The notes under the pieces were generated by a model that saw nothing but the letters and a program-made list of their open reading frames with translations, was not told where the DNA came from and searched no databases. A stretch of 64,000 bases of DNA from Metamycoplasma orale ATCC 23714. GTDB lineage: Bacteria; Bacillota_I; Bacilli_A; Mycoplasmatales; Metamycoplasmataceae. The position numbers were made by a program, and so were the translations under genes. Position 1 is the first letter of the stretch. The number at the start of each line of letters is the position of its first letter. The stretch is taken from contig NZ_ATUH01000002.1 of the NCBI RefSeq assembly GCF_000420105.1, positions 26,466 to 90,465 of the forward strand. Reading direction: 5' to 3'. Of the stretch, positions 46,879-57,575 are shown one piece after another.

Positions 46879-47615
46879 TGAAAATAGATTTTGATAAAGC
46901 TTCAATAGGTTATAACAAAAAAAACGTTATTTTACATGACGTTTCTTTTTCTATTTTAGATGGTGAAATGGTTGCAGTGATAGGCTCTTCAGGGTCAGGA
47001 AAAACAACCATATTTAATGCAATTTTAAAAATAACATCTTTATTAGGCGGAAGCATTTTAATCGATAATAAAAGCATTTATGCATATTCTAGAAGGGATT
47101 GAAAAAAACTTTTAAGACAAATTGGACTTTTATCTCAAGAAACTTTTTTATTTGATTTTGAAACTCCTTATACAAGCATCCTTAGAACTTATACAAAATA
47201 CAAGTCATTTTTTCACTCACTTTTTAAAATAGTTTCTAAAAAACAGGAACTAGAAATTTATGACACTTTAGATAAATTAAAAATATTTGACAAGTCACAC
47301 ACTACAATAAATGAGCTTTCTGGCGGTCAAAAACAACGTGTTGAAATTGCTAAATTATTGCTTAAAAAAGTATCCTTAGTTTTAGCCGATGAACCTACAA
47401 CTAGTTTAGATAAAAAAACAAGTGAAGAAGTAATTGAATTATTACAAGAGTTTTCTAAAGAAAATAATGCAACAATTTTAATTAATATTCATGACCTTGA
47501 TTTAGTAAAAAAATATTTTAAAAAATATATAGCGCTTAAAAAAGGTAAATTAGTTTCGCTTGGTAATGTAAAAGATCTAGATGAAAAATTTATTAAAGAA
47601 CTATACGAAAAATAA
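46878..47615 (+). CDS. P29/PhnC-like ABC transporter ATP-binding protein
   Basis: 245 residues, one UGA Trp. Walker A GSSGSGKTTI, signature LSGGQKQRVEIAK, Walker B LVLADEPTTSLD and H-loop NIHDLDLV. The end (LVKKYFKKYIALKKGKLVSLG) is of PhnC/P29 type, so it is the best candidate ATPase for the p37-p69 proteins encoded at 39322-42100. Translation is coupled to the Ldh-like gene by TAATG. No permease lies nearby on this strand. Confidence 0.85.
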
Positions 47616-47619
47616 TTTT

Positions 47620-47655
47620 AGAAGCAGCTGATAAGATAAGGCTGCTTTTATTTTG
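47620..47655 (+). terminator. Terminator after the ABC ATPase
   Basis: AAGCAGC pairs with GCTGCTT, followed by TTATTTT. It closes the 44252-47615 operon. Confidence 0.8.
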
Positions 47656-47690
47656 AATTTTAAAAACATTTTTATATATAATTGAAAAAT

Positions 47691-48533
47691 ATGAAAAAAA
47701 CAAATTTATTTAAAAATCCAATAGCAATTAGCTTATTACCTTTAGGCTTAATAGCACCTACTATTTTATTAAGTTCAGCTTGTAAAAAACAACCTATTAT
47801 TCTTTTAAAAAACAATGAAAATTTTGTTTATGATGAGAATAGTAAAGAATGAAAAGTAAAAGGTTCAGCTAGAATATTTAGAGAAAACATGTTATTAAAC
47901 TTAAACCCAGTTGCTGAAGATGATCCAGCATATGAGTTATATAAGTTTAAAGTTGATAGCGATGGGAAATATATTTATAAAGTTGATGGCAATGGCCAAA
48001 AACAAAGAATTGTAAGTTTAGTTGATGGAATACCAGAAGCTAATGACAATATTAAACCAACAAAGTTTAAAAATTTATATAGTAACATTTTAGATTTTAA
48101 AGAACTTTTTCCTAAATATGAATATAGAGTTTATGCTTATACAAATGTAGAACTTCAAAAATACTTTCCAAGTGTTTTTAGTTCTTCAAAATATGCAAAA
48201 TATAGAAATAGAGCCGATGTTTTATTTATGAGTATTTTTTATATTCCTAAATATAGATTAATTGATTATGGCAAAGCTCCATATCCAGCAGATGCAGAAG
48301 TATTAGAAGATGAATTAACCGTTGATCCAAAATGAAAAGAATATTTAGACCAAGGGTTTAACTTATTTAGTGATGTAGATAAGTCTAAAATGGCTATTAG
48401 AAATCCCGGAATAACTGGTTATCATAATTATTTAGAATATGCTTGACCATTTTTCCCATTAAAATCAGAGTCTAAGACATGGACTTTAAAAGATTATACT
48501 GACCCAATTGTAATTCCATTTGAAACTGAGTAA
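47691..48533 (+). CDS. Predicted lipoprotein, unknown function
   Basis: 280 residues. Signal peptide with lipobox ILLSSAC (Cys near residue 31). The mature part is rich in aromatic and charged residues (YEYRVYAYTNVELQKYFPS) with no recognised domain. No clear SD. Separated from the ABC ATPase by a terminator, and 13 bp before gltX. Confidence 0.72.
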
Positions 48534-48546
48534 TTAGGAGAGTAAA

Positions 48547-49931
<1,385 letters not shown>

Positions 49932-49941
<10 letters not shown>

Positions 49942-50309
49942 AATATAAATCTATTTCAACTAATGCTCTAAATAAAGAATCCACTACTTTTGAAACTGCT
50001 TATATTGATTTCAAAGAAGAAACAAGAGATCAGTTTATTGTTTTAAATTTTAGTGATGGAAAAAACGATCATCATCTAGAAATTAGTAGTGAAGAAATAT
50101 ATTTAGAGTATGCTAATCAAAAAGTTCATATGATTTTAGATTCTAAAGTGCCTAATGAATATAAAGGGCCTGAAGGCAAAACTATTTATTTTGATTGACA
50201 TTTAGAAACTATTAATATAGGCCTTAAGCAAATTTCTTTTTTCTATAATATTTCAGTCCAAAACGAAGTTTTAACTGAGAATCAAATTTATATTGATTTT
50301 ATTAAATAA
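49932..50309 (+). CDS. Hypothetical protein, possibly DUF1934/YwiB-like
   Basis: 125 residues from a GTG start at 49932; no ATG exists in frame before residue 67 or so. Beta-rich (FIVLNFSDGKNDHHLEIS, LKQISFFYNISVQNEVL). Size, strand pattern and the C-terminal segment recall the lipocalin-like YwiB family, but similarity is faint. Overlaps gltX by 10 bp, which suggests coupled translation. Confidence 0.55.
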
Positions 50310-50320
50310 TTAACTTTAGT

Positions 50321-50350
50321 CCAATAATTAAACATTATTGGATTTTTATT
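50321..50350 (+). terminator. Terminator after the YwiB-like gene
   Basis: CCAATAAT pairs with ATTATTGG, followed by a T-rich run. Confidence 0.75.
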
Positions 50351-50366
50351 TATAATTTTATTAATT

Positions 50367-51086
50367 ATGAAATTTGATTGAAGATATATTTGAATTAATT
50401 TAATTATTTTAGTTTTAGCTTATTTAATTGGTTCAATTAATATTTCTATTTTGCTATCTAAAAGAATGGGCAAAGATATTAGACAAATAGGTTCAAGTAA
50501 TGCAGGCACTACAAATGCTTTAAGAAACTTCGGTTTTAGTTTTGGATTGCAAGTATTTATTTTTGATCTTTTAAAAAGTTTTATACCTTGTTTATTCTTA
50601 GTACTTTTACAAAGATATATGATTAAAACATCAGCAAATTTTAGTTATGTAATTCCTTTAGTTGCTGGCATTGGCATTGTAATAGGCCATATTTTTCCTA
50701 TCTTTTTTAAATTTAAAGGTGGAAAAGGAGTTGCTTGCTTCTTTGGAATAGTTTTAACATTTCATATTGTCTTATTTATTTTATTATTTATTTTTTATAT
50801 TATTATCTTACTAATGTTTAGATATATTTCTTTAGCTTCTGTTTTAAGTTCAATTGTTATTTCTTTATTATCTTATATTCCTTTTTATTATGATCATAAC
50901 ATCTTAATTAGCTTTGCTAATCAAAATGTATATTGACCATTACACAGCATTTGTTTAGTTATAGTTTCTGCTCTAATACTTTTAATGCATATACCTAACT
51001 ATATACGTATTTCCAATAAAGAAGAATCTATCTTCGATTTTTATAAATATATGAAAAATAATAGTGAACAAATTAAAAATAATTAG
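50367..51086 (+). CDS. plsY: Glycerol-3-phosphate acyltransferase PlsY
   Basis: 239 residues, several hydrophobic segments. Acylates glycerol-3-phosphate with acyl-phosphate made by PlsX. Three catalytic loops are clear: LIGSINISILLSKR, IGSSNAGTTNALR and HIFPIFFKFKGGKGVA. UGA Trp codons near the start. No SD. Confidence 0.93.
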
Positions 51087-51190
51087 TTACTCATTTTCAT
51101 TAAAAAATATTTCAGAATTATTTTAAAAAAACGATATTTTATGTAAAATAGATATCGCTAACTTTAATTTATAAGAAAGGAAAAAACAAT

Positions 51191-52384
51191 ATGAAAAACA
51201 AAAAAATACTTTGAGGCGCTATAACATTAGCTCCCTTATTAGCTCCATTTGCTTTTGTTTCTTGTGCATGCAACAAGAAAGAAAAGAAAGAAACAAAAGA
51301 AACGGAAGACCAAAAACTAAAAAAAGAAATTGAAACTAAAGTTACCAATTTGAAAGCTAAGAGCGAATTGCTTAAAGAATTAGGAAATTTTCAAAATACT
51401 TTTAATGAAAAATTAGATGAAATTTTAGGAAGCATAAAAGATTTAAATGACCTTGATCTTTTAAAAAGCATATTAGTTAGCCTTGATTTAGTTTCTAAAT
51501 TTTTTAATGAAGAAAATTTGAAAGTTGTAGCAGAAAATTTCAAAAATATTACAACTATATATAATAGTGTTAAAAATGGAAAATTACCACATGAAGCTAA
51601 AATCAAAGCTGATTATGAAAAATTACAAGAATTATTAACTAAAGACTTTTTTACTAACCAAAATGAAATAGCTACAATACTTGCATCTCTTCAAAAAGTA
51701 CTAGATAAAACTATTTATGGATGAACTAATGGAAAACAAATTATAAATATTAAATTTGCAGTTAATGGTTTATTAAATCCTACTAAACTAGATACCATTT
51801 TTGGTGCTACAGGATTAAATAAAAGAGATGAAGTTCAAGGTGAACTTGAAGCTATCTTACCAAAACTAGATGCTTTATTATCAAAAGAATTTGATAAAAA
51901 AGACGACTTTGCTAATAGCGAAGTTCAAACATTAGGAAAAGAAGTTGCAACTTTATTTGCTAAATATTTTAGAGATATTACAACCAAAGACTTTAGCGCT
52001 GATCTTTTAAAAACTACAGAAAAAGAATTTAATAATGCTAAAAATGCTTTTGCTGCTGGTAACAAATTTGTTATGTTTACAACAGCTGTTAAAAGCCATC
52101 CTTTTCAATTTTGAAGATCGGAATATACTTTAATTGATTATTCTAGAACATTATTAAGGGATTATATGTCCTCAGCTTATAACATTATTAATGTTGCTAC
52201 TAAAGAAGAAAACAAAGGTAAAAAGTTTGATCATGGTGCTACTTTAACTAACGCCGATGAAAGCAAACTTACACTTGAATTTGTTTTAGTAAACAAAATT
52301 TTATGAGATGAAAGCACTGATGATCATAGTGCTTCAGTTATTGATGGATATGATAATTTCAAATTTGAAATTACTAAAAAATAA
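51191..52384 (+). CDS. Predicted lipoprotein, unknown function
   Basis: 397 residues. Lipobox FAFVSC (Cys near residue 25) followed by a Lys/Glu-rich linker (NKKEKKETKETEDQKLKK) and a mainly helical body. SD AAAGG. An inverted repeat CGATAT...ATATCG sits about 35-60 bp upstream. Function not recognised. Confidence 0.78.
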
Positions 52385-52395
52385 TTTTATATATT

Positions 52396-52427
52396 AAAAA
52401 ATGATGGAAATGAAACCATCATTTTTT
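52396..52427. terminator. Terminator between convergent genes
   Basis: AAAAAATGATGG pairs with CCATCATTTTTT. It is symmetric and may serve both the lipoprotein gene and the convergent ECF gene. Confidence 0.85.
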
Positions 52428-52432
52428 GTTTC

Positions 52433-53308
52433 TTATTTGCCAAAACCATTATTTATATATTGTTTAATTTTTCTTTTTATTGACATTGTTAATGGATAAA
52501 GGAAATAAATTATTGTTGTATAAATTGGAATTTCTATTAATGTTTTAAAGATTATTGGGGTCATAAAAATAGCAAAATAATCGCCATATTTTCACTTAGT
52601 TCCACCTTTAATATGAAATCTATTATGATAAGTTATATAGGCAAAAGGACCTCAAAATCATCTGCAAATCACAAGAATTATAAAAATGCTAACTAATATC
52701 ACAAAAAGCAATTGAGCGCGCCATTTGCTCTTAAAACTCATATTTTTAGCATATATAATAAATAAGCCAAGCGCAAATATCCAAATTCCACTAATACCTA
52801 TTCCACTAATTATTGAAACAATATATACTGGAACAAGGTCTGTTTTTTTTAGTTTTGCTTTGTTTTCATTCCAACTTATTACGTTATATTTTTTTAGTAA
52901 AAATACAACTAAAAATATTGTTGCTATTACTAAAAAAATGAAACCTAAAGTTCAAATATTTTTTCCTTTAAGATTAATAAGGCGCATAAACAAAGCACTA
53001 AGAATAGCAATCATTGGAGGAATAATAGCATATTCAATCATTCAATTTCCTATACCAAAAATTGTCATTTTTAGAGTATCGCAAAGCATACCTAAAAATG
53101 CACCTTTTATAGCACCTAACATAATTCCAAATAAAATAAAAGCAGCATAAGTTAAACTTATTCTAAATTGCTTTGGAAATAAATATTTTTCCAAAGCAGC
53201 TGTTATCATGTAGATAGCAAGTAAAATACCTAATAAAGCTATTTCTAAAGTGGTTACTTTATATTCTTTATTTTTTATAATACGTCTTGCTGAATAATAA
53301 GAATTAAT
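52433..53308 (-). CDS. ECF transporter S component-like membrane protein; start uncertain
   Basis: Up to 291 residues and six or so hydrophobic segments. YAAFILFGIMLGAIKGAFLG then LCDTLKMTIFGIGNWMIEYA is typical of vitamin-binding S components (FolT-like). UGA Trp codons present, for example in CRWFWGPFAY. The frame opens at about 53335, yet the first ATG is at 53209, inside the first helix. The SD-like AAAAGGGGG at 53325-53333 is followed by AATGTAAATTC, whose ATG is at once stopped. A non-AUG start (for example ATT at 53308) is possible. Vitamin not predictable. Confidence 0.7.
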
Positions 53309-53375
53309 AAAAAAGAATTTACATTCCCCCTTTTAATTTAATAAATTAAGTTTATATTATAAACCTTTATAGTTT

Positions 53376-53426
53376 ATCTTGCTTAAATCTTGCTTAATAT
53401 CTTACTTAATTATATTTAAGCAAGAT
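53376..53426 (+). repeat. Three direct and one inverted copy of an 11-bp motif before hsdM
   Basis: ATCTTGCTTAA occurs at 53376-53386 and 53387-53397, ATCTTACTTAA at 53399-53409, and the inverse TTAAGCAAGAT at 53416-53426. Spacing of 11-12 bp places copies on one helix face. Position between the divergent ECF and hsdM genes suggests an operator for one or both; function is inferred. Confidence 0.65.
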
Positions 53427-53466
53427 TCAATATTTATATAAATTATTTATAGTATAAGCATAAAGT

Positions 53467-53494
53467 TTGCTTTTGTTTATACTTAGTGTATAAT
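53467..53494 (+). promoter_or_regulatory. Promoter of the type I restriction-modification operon
   Basis: TTGCTT at 53467-53472 and TATAAT at 53489-53494 with 16-bp spacing; hsdM begins about 50 bp downstream after AAAGGAAAAAA. Confidence 0.6.
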
Positions 53495-53545
53495 AGTTTT
53501 ATATTTACATATAAATATTTTAATTTGAGCTTTAAAGGAAAAAAT

Positions 53546-55135
53546 ATGGCACAAAACAACGAAAGAGATAAATTGCATTCAGCAATATGAAAGGTTGCTG
53601 ATGAATTACGTGGATCAGTAGATGGCTGAGATTTTAAGGAATATATAATAACAATTTTGTTTTACCGTTTTCTTTCTGAAAACATTACTAGATATGTAAA
53701 TGAGCAAGAAAATGATCCTGATTTTAATTATGCAGATTCTAGCGATGATGAATTTAAGGATGACATTATAAAAAAACAATTAATTAACGAAAAAGGTTTT
53801 TTTATTAAACCATCAGAGCTATTTTGTAATGTTGTAAAAAGAGCTGACCAAGATGAAAATTTAAATGAAACTCTTGAAAAAATATTTCAAAACATAGAAA
53901 GTTCTTCGATTGGTTCAAGCTCTGAAGAGGATATAAAAGGTTTATTTAGCATACTAAGTTTAAATTCACAAAAACTAGGGAATACTGTAACTGAAAAAAA
54001 TAGAAAATTAGCTAATGTTTTAAAAGCCATTAATGATTTTAATTTAGGCGACTTTAGGAATAATTCTATAGATTTGTTTGGAGATGCATATGAGTTTTTA
54101 ATGACTATGTATGCAAAACATGCTGGTAAATCTGGCGGAGAGTTTTTTACACCACAAGAAGTAAGTGAGCTTTTAGCAAGACTAACTATAATTGACTACA
54201 ATAGTGAAGACAAAAAAGATAAAAAAGAAATTGAAAATGTGTATGACCCTTGTTGTGGTTCTGGTTCATTATTACTAAAGTTTGCTAAAATTTTAGGAAA
54301 AGATAATGTTACAGGTAATTTTTGTGGTCAAGAATTAAACTTAACCACTTATAACTTAGCAAGAATTAATATGTTTTTACATGATATAAACTTTAATAAA
54401 TTTCATATCTTTTTTGGAGATACTTTATTAGATCCAAAACATAATGATTACAAACCTTTTGAAGCAATAGTTTCAAATCCTCCTTATTCTACAAAATGAC
54501 AAGGAGATAAAAATCCTACAATTGCTAACGATGAAAGATTTAGAGTAACTGCTTTAGCTCCTGCTAGCAAAGCAGATTTTGCTTTTGTGCTACACATATA
54601 TCATTATCTAGCTTCATATGGAGCAGCAGCTATTGTTGAATTCCCGGGTATTTTATATAGATCTGGAAAAGAAGCAGAAATTAGAAAATATTTAGTTCAA
54701 AACGAAAATGCCATTGATTCTATTATTCAACTTCCTGATAACTTATTTTTTGGAACAAGTATTTCAACTTGTATTATTACTTTAAGAAAAAATAAGTTAA
54801 ATGATACTAGTATCTTTTTTGTAGATGCTTCTAAAGAATTTGTTAAAAAAGGTGATAAAAACTCTTTAAGTGATGAAAATATTAGTCATATTATTGAAAC
54901 TATTAGACATAAAAAAGAAATTGAAAACTTTTCTAGATTAGTGCCTCAATCTGAAATTATTAAAAACAATTTTAATTTATCAGTTAATTCTTATATTTTT
55001 AAAGAAAATGCAAAAGAAAAAGTTGACATAAAAGTTCTTAATCAAAAAATTAGAGATATTGTTAAACGCAATGATTTTTTACGTAAAGAAATAGATACAA
55101 TTGTAGCAGAATTAGAAGAAGGTGAAGATGAATAA
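53546..55135 (+). CDS. hsdM: Type I restriction-modification methyltransferase subunit HsdM
   Basis: 529 residues, UGA Trp codons. N6-adenine methyltransferase subunit. N-terminal helical domain ([17 protein letters not shown]), then [29 protein letters not shown] (SAM) and [10 protein letters not shown] (catalytic NPPY). The C-terminus is a helix that would contact HsdS. SD AAAGGAA. The stop overlaps hsdS by 8 bp. Confidence 0.97.
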
Positions 55136-56291
55136 GATCGGTCAACTTCTTAAAAAATATTGTCCTAATGGAGTGGAAGAATATTCATTGCCAGAAGTCG
55201 CAACAATAAAGAATGGAATGAGAATCACTAAAAAAGAGTTATTAGAAAATGGTGAATTTGATGTTTATAATGGCTCAATTAATGTTTTTGGGAAATATAG
55301 TAAATGAAATACCAAAAAGAATGCTTCATTAATTGTTAAATATGGTTCTGCAGGCTTAGTAACTTTTCTTGAAAAAAATTCGTGAGTTGGCGATCCCAGT
55401 TATATTATTGAAACAAATGATCTAAATAAATTAACGCCAAAATATTTATATTATTTCTTAAAAAGTAAAGAAAATTATTTTATTAAAAATAAAGGTTTAG
55501 GTACTCCACCAAATTTACCTAGATCAGTAGTTGAAACTTTTAAAATTTCAGTTCCTCCAATAGAAATTCAAAACAAAATAGTTGAAATATTGGATAATTT
55601 TAGCGAGCTAGAAGCGGAGCTAGAAGCGGAGCTAGAATTTCGCAATATTCAATACGAGCATTATAATAATAAATTATTAGATTTTGACAATAATCAATCT
55701 TTATTAAGAAAATTAACAAATGATAATTTTCTTAATAAAGAAGTTAAAAGTTATAAATTAAAGGATATATCAAAAATAAATATTGGCCAACAATTAAATA
55801 AGGAACTATTTAATAATGGTGAGTATTTTGTTTATAACGGTGGTGTAGATCCTTCTGGAAAATATGACAAATGAAATGTTGAAGAAAATCATATTGCTAT
55901 TTCTCAAGGTGGTGAATCAGCAGGCAATGTTAAATTTATAAAAGAAAAATTTTGAGCAGGCGCACATTGTTATTATATTTTTTCGAATAATGAAGAAAAA
56001 TATAATCAAAAATATTTATATTACTTTTTAAAAAATGAACAACCAAACTTAGCCAATAAAGCCAATGGGGTTGCTATTAAAGGTTTATCAAAATCAGCAC
56101 TAGAAGATTTTGAAATTAAAGTTCCTTCAATAGAAATTCAAAATAGAATTGTAAGAGTTTTAGAAAAACTTAAAACATATAATAAAGATGTTAATACAGG
56201 GTTACCAGCTGAACTAAATGCTAGAAAATCTCAATATGATTATTACCTTAATAAATTGCTAACCTTCAAGACGGGGGGGGGCAATAGGTAG
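55128..56291 (+). CDS. hsdS: Type I specificity subunit HsdS, two target recognition domains, ended by a 9-G tract
   Basis: 387 residues from ATG 55128 (GTG at 55122 also in frame). TRD1 (EYSLPEVATIKNG) leads into a spacer helix with ELEAELEAELEFRNIQYEHY; TRD2 (SYKLKDISKINIGQQL) leads into a second helix ending ARKSQYDYYLNKLLTFK. The frame then runs into nine G and stops at TAG 56289-56291 (TGGGNR). With eight G it would continue into the next open frame and give an 806-residue fusion. In the present state a normal two-TRD HsdS is made. Confidence 0.93.
55605..55637 (+). repeat. 12-bp tandem repeat in the HsdS spacer helix
   Basis: GAGCTAGAAGCG is present twice and followed by GAGCTAGAA (2.75 units), encoding ELEA units. 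Known type I enzymes such as EcoR124 change target spacing by altering the number of 12-bp units (TAEL) at this position. The repeat uses gcg/gag/cta codons unusual for this AT-rich DNA. Confidence 0.88.
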
Positions 56292-56304
56292 TGAACAACT
56301 TGAA
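56232..56304 (+). repeat. 73-bp repeat, left copy, with a 9-G tract at 56273-56281
   Basis: Starts CAATATGATTATTACC and ends GAACAACTTGAA, matching 56839-56910 except for one substitution and one G. The G tract decides whether HsdS ends (9 G) or reads on (8 G). Confidence 0.92.
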
Positions 56305-57549
56305 AGTTTAAAACTTCTAGAAAATATTTTTTTATATATAGTTGAATATAAAAAAGTTGATGAAATTTGTGATATTACCCGTGGTAAAGTTTATTCTAAA
56401 GACTATATAAAAAATAATACTGGAATATATCCTGTTTATTCTTCTCAAACCGAAAACAATGGAGAATTAGGAAAAATCAATACTTATGATTTTGATGGTG
56501 AATATGTAACATGAACTACTGATGGAGCTTATGCAGGATCAACATTTTATAGAAATGGTAAATTTTCTATTACAAACGTTTGTGGACTTTTAAAAGTCAA
56601 AAATTTTAATGAATTAGTACCTAAATATTTACATTATATATTAAAAATTAATACACACAATTATGTAAACGGGGGATCTGGTAATCCCAAATTAATGAGT
56701 AATGTAATGTCAAATATTATTTTGCCAATTCCTTCACTAGAAATTCAAAATAAGATTGTTCAAATATTAGATAAGTTAGAAATTTATTCAAAAGATATAA
56801 ATACAGGTCTTCCTTTAGAAGTAAGCGAACGTAAAAAACAATATGATTATTACCTTAATAAATTGTTAACCTTCAAGACGGGGGGGGCAATAGGTAGTGA
56901 ACAACTTGAATGCCTCAAGTTTTTAGAAAACATTTTGAATTTTACCATTGAATATAAAGAATTGTGATCAATTGTAAACTTTGATAAGAAATTTAAAGGT
57001 GTGGATAAAAACAAACAAGAAACAATTTTGAAGTTTAAACATATTTCTGCAACTAATTTAAAAAAATATTTTTTGGTTCCAAATTGTAATGAAGTTAGAC
57101 TATTATCAACCGGGCTTTATGATGAATATACCAAATATAATAAAAAGGATTTAAATATAAATTATGGTGAAGTAATTTCTATTCCAAGTGGTGGCGATGC
57201 TATTTTAAAATATCACCAAGGCTATTTTATTGATAGTCTAAATATCTTATTTTCATCAAAAGATCCAAAACAATGAAATTTAAAATTTATTTATTATTTT
57301 TTGAAAAGCAAAATAAATTTTATAAGAAACAATTTTGTAGGCTCTTCTATAAAACACCCGAATATGAAAGAAATTATAAATTTAATTATTCCAATCCCTT
57401 CTCTTGATATTCAAAATAAAATTGTTCAAATACTTGATAAACTTGAATTATATGCAAAAGATATAAATGAAGGTTTACCTCAAGAAATTAAATTAAGAAA
57501 AAATCAATTTGATTTTTATCTAAATAAATTGCTAAAATTTAATAAATAA
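56281..57549 (+). CDS. hsdS: Second HsdS reading frame with two further target recognition domains (no start codon of its own)
   Basis: The frame is open for 422 codons from just after the 9-G tract to TAA 57547-57549. It has TRD3 (YKKVDEICDITRGKVYSKDY) with a spacer helix (SERKKQYDYYLNKLLTFK), then an 8-G tract at 56880-56887 read in frame (KTGGAIGSEQLE), then TRD4 (KELWSIVNFDKKFKG) and a final helix (LRKNQFDFYLNKLLKFNK). No ATG or SD exists before TRD3; the first in-frame ATG is at 56695, past most of it. It is translated only after a slip of the first G tract or by reinitiation. Otherwise it is a silent store of TRDs. Confidence 0.82.
56839..56910 (+). repeat. 72-bp repeat, right copy, with an 8-G tract at 56880-56887
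   Basis: Nearly identical to 56232-56304, with eight G instead of nine, which keeps TRD3 and TRD4 in one frame. The two copies flank TRD3, so recombination between them would delete it or swap it. Confidence 0.92.
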
Positions 57550-57575
57550 CTAATTTTCTTTATTAAAGGAGCAAA

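Noticed and set aside
52725..53150. Plus-strand open frame of 141 codons
   Set aside because: It is antisense to the clear ECF S component with conserved membrane motifs and has no SD.
56273..56281. The G tracts as pure sequencing error
   Set aside because: Two independent tracts of unequal length sit in the same place of a duplicated, otherwise near-identical segment, and each length gives a sensible reading frame. Error cannot be fully excluded without reads.
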